The notes below the pieces were generated by a model. The model worked only from the letters and a program-made list of their open reading frames with translations. It was not told where the DNA came from and ran no database searches. Source: an uncultured Reyranella sp. (GTDB taxonomy: Bacteria; Pseudomonadota; Alphaproteobacteria; Reyranellales; Reyranellaceae). From it: DNA of 37,029 nt. Numbering within the stretch: the first letter of the stretch is position 1; every line of letters begins with the position of its first letter. Below, one piece after another: positions 31,078 to 37,029 of the stretch. The DNA lies in assembly GCF_945957355.1 (NCBI RefSeq), contig NZ_CAMFKM010000031.1:1-37029 (forward strand), in the 5' to 3' direction. The position numbers and the translations under genes were made by a program.

Positions 31078-32565
31078 GTGATTCTAGGCGATTTTCAAGG
31101 CTACTTCAGAGGCGCCGCTCTCGCGGCGATTGCATCGCTCGGTCTCGTCGCGGCGGAGCCCGTCTGGGCCCGCCAGCCGACGGAGAGCTTCTCCGAGCTG
31201 GTCGACAAGTTGATGCCGACCGTCGTCAACATCACGACCACGCAGAACGTGCCCCAGCAGGGTCCGCGCTTGCGCGACATGCCGCAGCTTCCGCCCGGCT
31301 CGCCCTTCGAGGAGCTCTTCAAGGAGTTCTTCGACAAGCGCGGAGGCGAGGAGCAGAAGCAGCGCCGCGGGACGTCGCTGGGCTCCGGTTTCGTGATCGA
31401 TGGCGAGGGTTACATCGTCACCAACAACCACGTGATCCAGGGCGCCGAGGACATCACCGTCATCTTCCGCGACGACACCCAGCTCAAGGCCAAGCTGGTC
31501 GGCTCCGACAGCCGTGTCGACCTCGCCGTGCTGAAGGTCGAGCCGCCCAACAAGAAGCCGCTGCCGGCGGTTAAGTGGGGCGATTCGGACAAGTCGCGGG
31601 TCGGCGACTGGGTGATCGCCATCGGCAATCCGTTCGGCATGGGCCATTCGGTGACGGCCGGCATCATTTCGGCGCGCGGCCGTTCGCTGAACGATTCTCT
31701 CGATGACTATCTGCAGACCGACGCCGCCATCAACAAGGGCAACTCTGGCGGTCCGCTGTTCAACACCGATGGCGAGGTCATCGGCGTAAACACCGCGATC
31801 TATTCGCCGTCCGGCACCAATGCCGGTCTCGCCTTCTCGATCCCGTCGAACATGGTGAAGCAGGTCGCCGACCAGCTCCGCGAATTCGGCAAGGTCAAGC
31901 GCGGCTGGATCGGCGTCAGCTACCAGAGCGTCACTGACGACATCGCCGACTCCTTCGGCCTCGATCGTGCCCGCGGCGTTCTGGTGGCGAATGTCACCGC
32001 CGACGGGCCGGCCTTCAAGGCGGGCCTGAAGCGCAACGACATCATTCTCTCGTTCGGCGGCCAGGACGTGCTCGACCTGCGGCGTTTTCCGAGGGTCGTG
32101 GCCAATGCCCGGGTCGGAAACACCGTCGACGTCGTGGTGTGGCGCGGCGGCAAGGAAGTGCCTCTGAAGCTGCGCGTCGGCGAACAGGAAGAGGCCGAGA
32201 AGCAGAACACCTCCGCCCAGGGCGGTCAGAAGAAGCCGGCCGAGCCCGACCAGCCGGTGACCTCGACGATCGAGCAGCTCGGACTTACCCTCCAGAAGGT
32301 CACCGACCAGCTGCGTGAGCGCTATGGTCTCTCCGACCAGGTGAAGGGTGTGATCGTCACCAAGGTGGCGCCCAACAGCCCCGCTGCCGAGAAGCAGCTC
32401 CAGGCGGGCGATGTGATCCTCGAGGTCGACCAGAAGCCGGTGACGACGCCTCAGGAAGTGTCGGACCTCGTGACCAAGCTGCAGCAGCAGAAGAAGCGCT
32501 CCGTCCTCCTCTTCGTCGAGCGCCAGGGCGACCCCCGCTTCGCGGCGCTCAGGCTGCAGAAGTAG
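31078..32565 (+). CDS. degP: Do-family periplasmic serine protease (DegP/HtrA)
   Basis: A 495-residue protein starting at GTG 31078; GGAGG (31067-31071) is six bases upstream. A signal peptide (GAALAAIASLGLVAAEPVWA) precedes the protease domain. The catalytic triad is visible as His118 (TNNHVI), Asp148 (SRVDLAVLKV) and Ser223 (KGNSGGPLFN). Two PDZ domains follow, beginning near GWIGVSYQSVTDDIAD and near GVIVTKVAPNSPAAEKQL. It degrades or refolds misfolded periplasmic proteins. It sits 210 bp after hflC, but the terminator between suggests a separate transcript. I could not find a convincing promoter in that gap; a GCTCG-ATAA-CGAGC hairpin (30962-30975) lies within it. Confidence 0.95.
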   Translation: MILGDFQGYFRGAALAAIASLGLVAAEPVWARQPTESFSELVDKLMPTVVNITTTQNVPQQGPRLRDMPQLPPGSPFEELFKEFFDKRGGEEQKQRRGTSLGSGFVIDGEGYIVTNNHVIQGAEDITVIFRDDTQLKAKLVGSDSRVDLAVLKVEPPNKKPLPAVKWGDSDKSRVGDWVIAIGNPFGMGHSVTAGIISARGRSLNDSLDDYLQTDAAINKGNSGGPLFNTDGEVIGVNTAIYSPSGTNAGLAFSIPSNMVKQVADQLREFGKVKRGWIGVSYQSVTDDIADSFGLDRARGVLVANVTADGPAFKAGLKRNDIILSFGGQDVLDLRRFPRVVANARVGNTVDVVVWRGGKEVPLKLRVGEQEEAEKQNTSAQGGQKKPAEPDQPVTSTIEQLGLTLQKVTDQLRERYGLSDQVKGVIVTKVAPNSPAAEKQLQAGDVILEVDQKPVTTPQEVSDLVTKLQQQKKRSVLLFVERQGDPRFAALRLQK

Positions 32566-32585
32566 GTCTCGCCTCCGATCAAACG

Positions 32586-32614
32586 AAAGGCCGCGCATCG
32601 CGCGGCCTTTTTTT
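32586..32614 (+). terminator. Rho-independent terminator after degP
   Basis: A perfect 11-bp stem (32586-32596 with 32600-32610) with loop ATC is followed by seven Ts in all (the last three of the stem and four more). It starts 20 bases after the stop. Confidence 0.93.
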
Positions 32615-32620
32615 GCTTTA

Positions 32621-32682
32621 TGGAGCGCGCCACTCCAGTGGCGCTCATGATCATGATTGCGCCACTGGAGTGGCGCGCTCCA
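32621..32682. repeat. 24-bp perfect inverted repeat with nested palindromes
   Basis: Arms 32621-32644 and 32659-32682 are exact reverse complements of 24 bases, spaced by 14 bases. Each arm also contains its own hairpin, GCGCCACT-CC-AGTGGCGC. The spacer includes the repeat TCATGATCATGA. It lies between the degP terminator and the 3' end of the convergent reductase gene (stop at 32689). REP/BIME-like structure; a different core sequence from the repeats at 1655 and 15082. Confidence 0.85.
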
Positions 32683-32688
32683 ATGAAA

Positions 32689-33690
32689 TCAGATCTTCAC
32701 CACCAGCTTGCCGAAGTTCTCGCCCTTGAGCAGGCCCATGAAGGCCTCGGGTGCCTTGGCGAGGCCGTCGATCACGGTCTCGCGGCTCTTCAGCTTGCCC
32801 GAGGCCACCAGCCCGCCGACTTCGTTCACGAACTCGCCCATCAGGGCCACATGGTCGGAGACGATGAAGCCCTGCAGCGTGAGACGGCGCTGGACGATGG
32901 TGAACATCTTCTCCGGGCCGGCGATCGGGGTGGCGTCCTGGTACTCGGAGATGGCGCCGCAGAAGGCGACCCGGCCGAAATTATTTAGGCGCGCGAAGAC
33001 GGCGTGGAAGATCTTGCCGCCGACATTCTCGAAATCGGCATCGATGCCCTGCGGGCAGAGCCTGTCGAGCACCGCGCCCACGTCACTCTCGGCCTTGTGG
33101 TTGAAGCAGGCATCGTAACCGGCCTCGCGCACCGCCCACTGACACTTCTGCTCGTCGCCGGCGCAGCCCACGACGCGGGCGCCCGCGAGCTTGGCGAGTT
33201 GGCCCGCCACCTGGCCGACGGCGCCGGTCGCGGCGGAGACGAACACCGTCTCGCCCGCCTTGGGCTTGCAGATGTGCCGGATGCCGTACCAGGCCGTGAA
33301 GCTCGGCATGCCCAGCACGCCGAGATAGGCCGACAGGGGAACGCCGGCCGGGTCGATCTTGCGCAGGCCCTTGCCGTCATGGACCGTGTGGGTGGCCCAG
33401 TTCAGCATGCCCATCACGATGTCGCCCTTGGCGTAACGGGGGTTCTTCGACTCGACCACCTCGCCGACCGAGCCGCCGGTGAGCGGCTTGTCGAGCTCGA
33501 AGGGCGGCGTGTAGGAGCGCAGTTCGGTCATGCGCGGTCGCATGTAGGGATCGAGCGACAGGAAGCGCTGGGCGATCAGGATCTGGCCGTCGGTGAGCGC
33601 CGGGAGCGTGGCGGCCTCGGAGCGGAAGCAGTCCGCGGTGACGTCGCCCTGGGGGCGCTTGGCGAGGACGATCTGCTGCACGTCGGTCAT
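32689..33690 (-). CDS. NADP-dependent oxidoreductase, CurA/prostaglandin-reductase type
   Basis: A 333-residue MDR-superfamily enzyme without zinc ligands. The family opening (VLAKRPQGDVTADCFRSE), LSLDPYMRPRM, the PSFTAWYGIRHICKPKAGET segment, the Rossmann motif VSAATGAVGQVAGQLAKLAG, the NADP-loop region VVGCAGDEQKC and DADFENVGGKIF match CurA-type double-bond reductases acting on alpha,beta-unsaturated carbonyls. The C-terminus ends GENFGKLVVKI. It starts four bases inside the serB stop (ATGA), so it is translated with serB. Confidence 0.94.
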   Translation of the reverse strand: MTDVQQIVLAKRPQGDVTADCFRSEAATLPALTDGQILIAQRFLSLDPYMRPRMTELRSYTPPFELDKPLTGGSVGEVVESKNPRYAKGDIVMGMLNWATHTVHDGKGLRKIDPAGVPLSAYLGVLGMPSFTAWYGIRHICKPKAGETVFVSAATGAVGQVAGQLAKLAGARVVGCAGDEQKCQWAVREAGYDACFNHKAESDVGAVLDRLCPQGIDADFENVGGKIFHAVFARLNNFGRVAFCGAISEYQDATPIAGPEKMFTIVQRRLTLQGFIVSDHVALMGEFVNEVGGLVASGKLKSRETVIDGLAKAPEAFMGLLKGENFGKLVVKI

Positions 33691-34568
33691 GGGTCTTTCC
33701 TCTGTTCGAAGTCGCTGCGGCGATAGCCCTGCAGGTAGAGCAGGGCGGTGAGGTCGCCATGATCGACGCGCGCCGGCACTTGTGCCGCCACCGCCGGCTT
33801 GGCGTGGAAGGCGACGCCGAGGCCGGCGGCCTTCAGCATCGGCAGGTCGTTGGCCCCGTCGCCCACGCTCACCGCATCGGCTTCGCCCAGGCTGCGCTCG
33901 CCGGCAAGCCGCTGCAGGGTCGTGAGCTTGGCTTCCTTGCCCAGGATCGGCCGGCCGACCGTGCCGGCCAGCGACGTGCCGTCATGTTCCAGCACGTTGG
34001 CGGCGTCGAGATCGAAGCCCAGCGCCTTGCGCACCATGGCGGTGAAATAGGTGAAGCCGCCCGACACCAGCGCGCAGTAGGCGCCGTGCTTCTGCATGGT
34101 CGCGACCAGCGTCGCGCCGCCCGGCATGTAGCGGATGCGCGTCGCGGCCTCGTCGAGCTTGCCGACCGGCAGGCCCTTCAGCAGGCCGACCCGCTCCTCG
34201 AGCGCGCCGGCGAAATCGATCTCGCCGTTCATGGCGCGGGCGGTGATGCCGGCGATCTTCTCACGCAGGCCCAGGAACTCCGCCAGTTCGTCGAGCATCT
34301 CGTTGTGGATCATGGTCGATTCCATGTCCGCGACGAGCAGCTTTTTTCGCCGCCCCGCGGCGGGCAGAGCGACCGCATCGACGCCCGGCAGGCTCACGGG
34401 CGCGGCGGGGCCGTCGAACGGCAGGTCGCAGGCGATGCCTCGGTCGAGCCAGGCGGGCGCGCCGACGGTGGCGCCGCTCTTCTTCAAGGCTTCGACGGCG
34501 GTTGCGACAGCCGCGTCAGTCACGGCGGGGCGGGATGGATCGGAGATCAGGACGAGGACGTTTTTCAC
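33687..34568 (-). CDS. serB: Phosphoserine phosphatase SerB
   Basis: A 293-residue HAD enzyme for the last step of serine synthesis. It starts at GTG 34568, since no ATG fits and homology begins at once (KNVLVLISDPSRPAVTD). An N-terminal ACT-like part precedes the HAD motifs: I as LLVADMESTMIHNEMLDELA (nucleophile Asp81), II as LVSGGFTYFT, and IV as SVGDGANDLPMLKAAGLGVA. Motif I reads D-M-E-S-T, so the second, general acid/base Asp of the usual DxDST is Glu. Length is typical. It is divergent from miaA (50 bp) and overlaps the reductase gene by four bases. Confidence 0.94.
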   Translation of the reverse strand: MKNVLVLISDPSRPAVTDAAVATAVEALKKSGATVGAPAWLDRGIACDLPFDGPAAPVSLPGVDAVALPAAGRRKKLLVADMESTMIHNEMLDELAEFLGLREKIAGITARAMNGEIDFAGALEERVGLLKGLPVGKLDEAATRIRYMPGGATLVATMQKHGAYCALVSGGFTYFTAMVRKALGFDLDAANVLEHDGTSLAGTVGRPILGKEAKLTTLQRLAGERSLGEADAVSVGDGANDLPMLKAAGLGVAFHAKPAVAAQVPARVDHGDLTALLYLQGYRRSDFEQRKDP

Positions 34569-34618
34569 GCCCCGGCTCTAGCGGCGGGGTCGCGGATTTG
34601 CAAACAGTGCGCCGACCC

Positions 34619-35554
34619 ATGGTTTCGCAAGCGAGAACCCCCGTCATCGTCGTCACCGGACCGACTGCCAGCGGCAAGTCGGCGCTGGCGCTCGCCCTCG
34701 CCGAACGCCGTGGCGGCACGGTGATCAATGCCGATGCGATGCAGACCTACGATGCCTTCCCGATCCTGACGGCGCAGCCGACGCAAGAGGAGCGAGAACG
34801 GGCGCCGCACGCACTCTACGGCGTGCTGCCGCTCAGCGAGACCGTATCGGCCGCGCGCTGGCGCACGATGGCCACCGCTGAGATCGAGCGCGCCCTGGCG
34901 GCGGGCCGCGTGCCCCTCCTGTGCGGCGGCTCGGGCCTCTACCTGCGCACCCTGATGAAGGGCATCGCGACCATCCCCGATGCCCCTGCGGGGCTGCGCG
35001 AGCAGGCGAACGCCGACTGGGCGGCGCTCGGCCCCGATGCCTTTCGCGCCCGACTGGCCGCCCACGACCCCATCATCGTCGCCCGGCTGAAGCCCGGCGA
35101 CCGCCAGCGCCATGTGCGGGCCTGGGAGGTATGGCTGGCGACGGGACGACCGCTCAGCGACTGGCAGGAGGGCGAGCCCTTGGCGGCGCCCTGGCGGTTC
35201 GCGACGGTGCTGCTCTCGCCCGACCGCGCCTGGCTCCGGGAGCGGATCGAGCGCCGCTTCGACGTCATGCTGGCCCAGGGCGTGGAGGCCGAAGTCCGCG
35301 CCGTCTTCGACAAACATCCCGATCCGGCATGGCCGGGCCTCAAGGCGCATGGCGCTCCGGAGTTCTTCCGCCATTTCCGGGGGGAAATGCCGCTCGAGGA
35401 GGTCCGGCGCATCGGCATCGATCACACACGGCAATACGCCAAGCGCCAGATGACGTGGTTCAGGCACCAAATGGCACCAGATCTGGTATTGGACCCGAGG
35501 GCTGATCAAGCTCTGGGTCAGATTGAGAAATATTTGGACAATCTGGATGCCTGA
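34619..35554 (+). CDS. miaA: tRNA dimethylallyltransferase MiaA
   Basis: A 311-residue enzyme that adds dimethylallyl to A37 of tRNAs reading UNN codons. It starts at ATG 34619; an in-frame GTG at 34607 is an alternative. The P-loop is GPTASGKS (residues 14-21), followed by INADAMQTYDAFPILTAQPT, LCGGSGLYLRTLMKGI, and the tRNA-binding part with RRIGIDHTRQYAKRQMTWFR. In most MiaA the corresponding motif contains a Gln-Tyr-Ala pattern, kept here. It is divergent from serB. The stop codon lies inside a hairpin that seems to serve as its terminator. Confidence 0.95.
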   Translation: MVSQARTPVIVVTGPTASGKSALALALAERRGGTVINADAMQTYDAFPILTAQPTQEERERAPHALYGVLPLSETVSAARWRTMATAEIERALAAGRVPLLCGGSGLYLRTLMKGIATIPDAPAGLREQANADWAALGPDAFRARLAAHDPIIVARLKPGDRQRHVRAWEVWLATGRPLSDWQEGEPLAAPWRFATVLLSPDRAWLRERIERRFDVMLAQGVEAEVRAVFDKHPDPAWPGLKAHGAPEFFRHFRGEMPLEEVRRIGIDHTRQYAKRQMTWFRHQMAPDLVLDPRADQALGQIEKYLDNLDA

Positions 35555-35576
35555 AACTTTGCGTTTCGGTCTTTTT
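35551..35576 (+). terminator. Probable terminator overlapping the miaA stop codon
   Basis: CTGAAAC (35551-35557) pairs with GTTTCGG (35563-35569) in 7 bp including one G-U, loop TTTGC, followed by TCTTTTT. The miaA TGA (35552-35554) is inside the left arm. The stem is weak, so read-through is possible. Confidence 0.5.
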
Positions 35577-35579
35577 CGA

Positions 35580-35608
35580 TTGACCGGCCCAAACCCGGCC
35601 CCTATGTT
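35580..35608 (+). promoter_or_regulatory. Candidate promoter for ilvB
   Basis: TTGACC (35580-35585, 5/6) and TATGTT (35603-35608, 4/6) are exactly 17 bases apart. A start near 35615 places the following stem-loop at the very 5' end of the mRNA, about 50 bases before the ilvB start. Confidence 0.65.
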
Positions 35609-35616
35609 CCGCCCCG

Positions 35617-35638
35617 CCGCAAAACCCCCGTTTTGCGG
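35617..35638 (+). promoter_or_regulatory. 5' stem-loop in the ilvB leader
   Basis: CCGCAAAAC (35617-35625) pairs perfectly with GTTTTGCGG (35630-35638) over a CCCC loop. No T-run follows, so it is not a terminator. It sits just before the AAGGAG ribosome-binding site (35651-35656). It may protect the mRNA 5' end or influence translation; no leader peptide rich in branched-chain codons accompanies it. Confidence 0.6.
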
Positions 35639-35665
35639 CACATTTGTCAGAAGGAGATCGCTGTG

Positions 35666-37029
35666 ATGAAGCCCGAGGAGCCCGCCACGACCGGCGCCGA
35701 TCTGTTGGTGAAAGCCCTGATCGACGAGGAAGTCGAGGTCGTCTTCGGCTATCCCGGCGGCGCGGTCCTTCCGATCTACGATTCGCTCTTCAAGCAGAAC
35801 CGTCTGCGCCACGTGCTGGTGCGCCACGAGCAGGCGGCCGTGCATGCCGCCGAAGGCTATGCCCGCTCGACCGGCAAGGTCGGCGTGGTGCTGGTGACCT
35901 CCGGTCCCGGCGCGACCAACGCCGTGACCGGCCTGACCGACGCGCTGATGGATTCGATCCCGATCGTCTGCCTGACCGGCCAGGTGCCGACCCATCTGAT
36001 CGGCAACGACGCCTTCCAGGAAGCCGACACGACCGGCATCACGCGCCCCTGCACCAAGCACAACTACCTGGTGAAGTCGGTGGGCGACCTCGCGCGTTCG
36101 GTCCACGAGGCCTTCTACGTCGCGCGCTCCGGCCGTCCGGGCCCGGTCGTCATCGACCTGCCCAAGGACGTGCTGATGAACAAGCACGAGTATGTGGCGC
36201 CGCCCAAGGTCGCGGTGACGCACAAGAGCTACCGGCCTCAGACCCAGCCCGACCCGAAGAAGATCGAGCAGGCGATCGAGATGATCGCGGGCGCCAAGCG
36301 TCCGGTGTTCTATGCCGGCGGCGGCATCGTCAACGCGGGTCCCAAGGCGTCGAAGCTGCTGACCCAGCTCGTGCATCTCACGGGCTATCCGGTCACCAAT
36401 ACGCTGATGGGGCTGGGCACCTTCCCGGCGTCGGACAAGCAGTTCCTCGGCATGCTGGGCATGCACGGCACCTACGAAGCCAACCTGGCGATGCACGGCT
36501 GCGACGTGATGATCAACATCGGCGCGCGCTTCGACGACCGCATCACCGGCAACCTCTCGAAGTTCTCGCCGGGCTCGAAGAAGATCCACGTCGACATCGA
36601 TCCGTCGTCGATCAACAAGAACGTCCATGTCGACCTCGCCATCGTGGGCGATGCCGGCATCGTCCTGGAAGAGCTGGTGAAGGGCTGGAAGGCGAAGCAG
36701 CCCAAGGTCGACCAGAAGGCGCTGAAGGCGTGGTGGGAGCAGATCGACTCCTGGCGTGCGCGCAACTGCCTCGCCTACAAGCCGAACAACAAGGTGATCA
36801 AGCCGCAATACGCGCTGGAGCGGCTCTATCACCACATCAAGGACAAGGACCACTACATCACGACCGAAGTGGGCCAGCACCAGATGTGGGCGGCGCAGTT
36901 CCTGAAGTTCGAGCAGCCCAACCGCTGGATGACCTCGGGCGGCCTCGGCACCATGGGCTACGGCTTCCCGGCGGCGCTGGGCGTGCAGATCGCCCATCCC
37001 GAGGCGCTGGTCATCGACGTGGCGGGCGA
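35666..37029 (+). CDS. ilvB: Acetolactate synthase large subunit (3' end outside window)
   Basis: 454 codons are visible; the frame is open to the window end. It starts at ATG 35666; an in-frame GTG at 35663 is 6 bases from AAGGAG and could be used instead. The thiamine-diphosphate enzyme pattern is clear: GADLLVKALIDEEVEVVFGY PGGAV at the N-terminus, the catalytic Glu in VRHEQAAVHAAEGYAR, TSGPGATNAVTGLTDALMDS, LTGQVPTHLIGNDAFQEAD, a middle FAD-binding domain (GMLGMHGTYEANLAMHGCDV, GARFDDRITG), and the start of the C-terminal domain (EVGQHQMWAAQF, SGGLGTMGYGFPAALGVQIA). It catalyses the first common step of Val/Leu/Ile synthesis. The regulatory small subunit would be expected downstream. Confidence 0.96.
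   Translation, partial: MKPEEPATTGADLLVKALIDEEVEVVFGYPGGAVLPIYDSLFKQNRLRHVLVRHEQAAVHAAEGYARSTGKVGVVLVTSGPGATNAVTGLTDALMDSIPIVCLTGQVPTHLIGNDAFQEADTTGITRPCTKHNYLVKSVGDLARSVHEAFYVARSGRPGPVVIDLPKDVLMNKHEYVAPPKVAVTHKSYRPQTQPDPKKIEQAIEMIAGAKRPVFYAGGGIVNAGPKASKLLTQLVHLTGYPVTNTLMGLGTFPASDKQFLGMLGMHGTYEANLAMHGCDVMINIGARFDDRITGNLSKFSPGSKKIHVDIDPSSINKNVHVDLAIVGDAGIVLEELVKGWKAKQPKVDQKALKAWWEQIDSWRARNCLAYKPNNKVIKPQYALERLYHHIKDKDHYITTEVGQHQMWAAQFLKFEQPNRWMTSGGLGTMGYGFPAALGVQIAHPEALVIDVAG

Noticed and set aside
35604..35666. 20-codon leader frame overlapping the ilvB start (TGATG)
   Set aside because: Its ATG lies inside the predicted -10 element, so the likely transcript would not include it, and it has no run of Val, Leu or Ile codons.
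1..37029. CRISPR array, prophage, insertion sequence or genomic island
   Set aside because: No spaced direct repeats, transposase, integrase or phage genes were seen, and gene style is uniform throughout.

Overview
The window looks like a chromosomal segment of a free-living, high-GC alphaproteobacterium. The signs are a circularly permuted (two-piece) tmRNA gene, an alphaproteobacterial-type SspB, ThyX, DUF4169 and DUF6481 proteins, class I fumarase, and a catabolic set of CaiB/BaiF CoA-transferases, a Bug-type solute-binding protein and a dimethylformamidase-like hydrolase. A Rhodospirillales- or Reyranella-like host is a guess from gene content; I could not run a search. I see no prophage, insertion sequence, CRISPR array, rRNA or tRNA gene.

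Layout. 1-9.1 kb is metabolic and accessory: two tandem family III CoA-transferases (the first cut by the window edge), a 28-bp perfect inverted repeat, an AidB-like acyl-CoA dehydrogenase behind a CobB-like sirtuin, a low-molecular-weight phosphatase, and a catabolic-looking module. In that module an N,N-dimethylformamidase beta-like hydrolase is divergent from a Bug/TctC binding protein that overlaps a phosphotriesterase-family hydrolase. 9.1-13.6 kb is the conserved tesA / ybbA-ybbP divergent cluster with thpR attached to tesA. 13.7-19.7 kb holds a Bax-inhibitor-1 membrane protein, an HxlR regulator, a DUF4169 protein, a large AsmA protein, a nitroreductase and a small ribbon-helix-helix protein. 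19.8-24.8 kb holds typA/bipA, a DUF6481 protein, a two-domain VOC protein and class I fumarase.

24.9-27.4 kb is the most interesting part. sspB (tmRNA-tag adaptor for ClpXP) lies about 100 bp downstream, on the same strand, of a permuted ssrA gene that appears in no protein-coding prediction. I read it from its tRNA-like ends (7-bp acceptor stem with G3-U70, CCA end), the hairpin between the two pieces, and the encoded tag ANDNTVTLAAAA-stop. Substrate tagging and adaptor delivery are therefore encoded side by side. thyX and a GNAT acetyltransferase run in the opposite direction.

27.4-37 kb is housekeeping: mrp/apbC, hflK-hflC (FtsH modulators), a Do-type periplasmic protease with a strong terminator, a nested palindromic repeat, a CurA-like reductase, serB, miaA, and the start of the acetolactate synthase large subunit gene, which has a clear promoter and a 5' stem-loop and runs off the window. 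Protein quality control recurs (tmRNA, SspB, HflKC, Do protease), but these genes are not in one operon.
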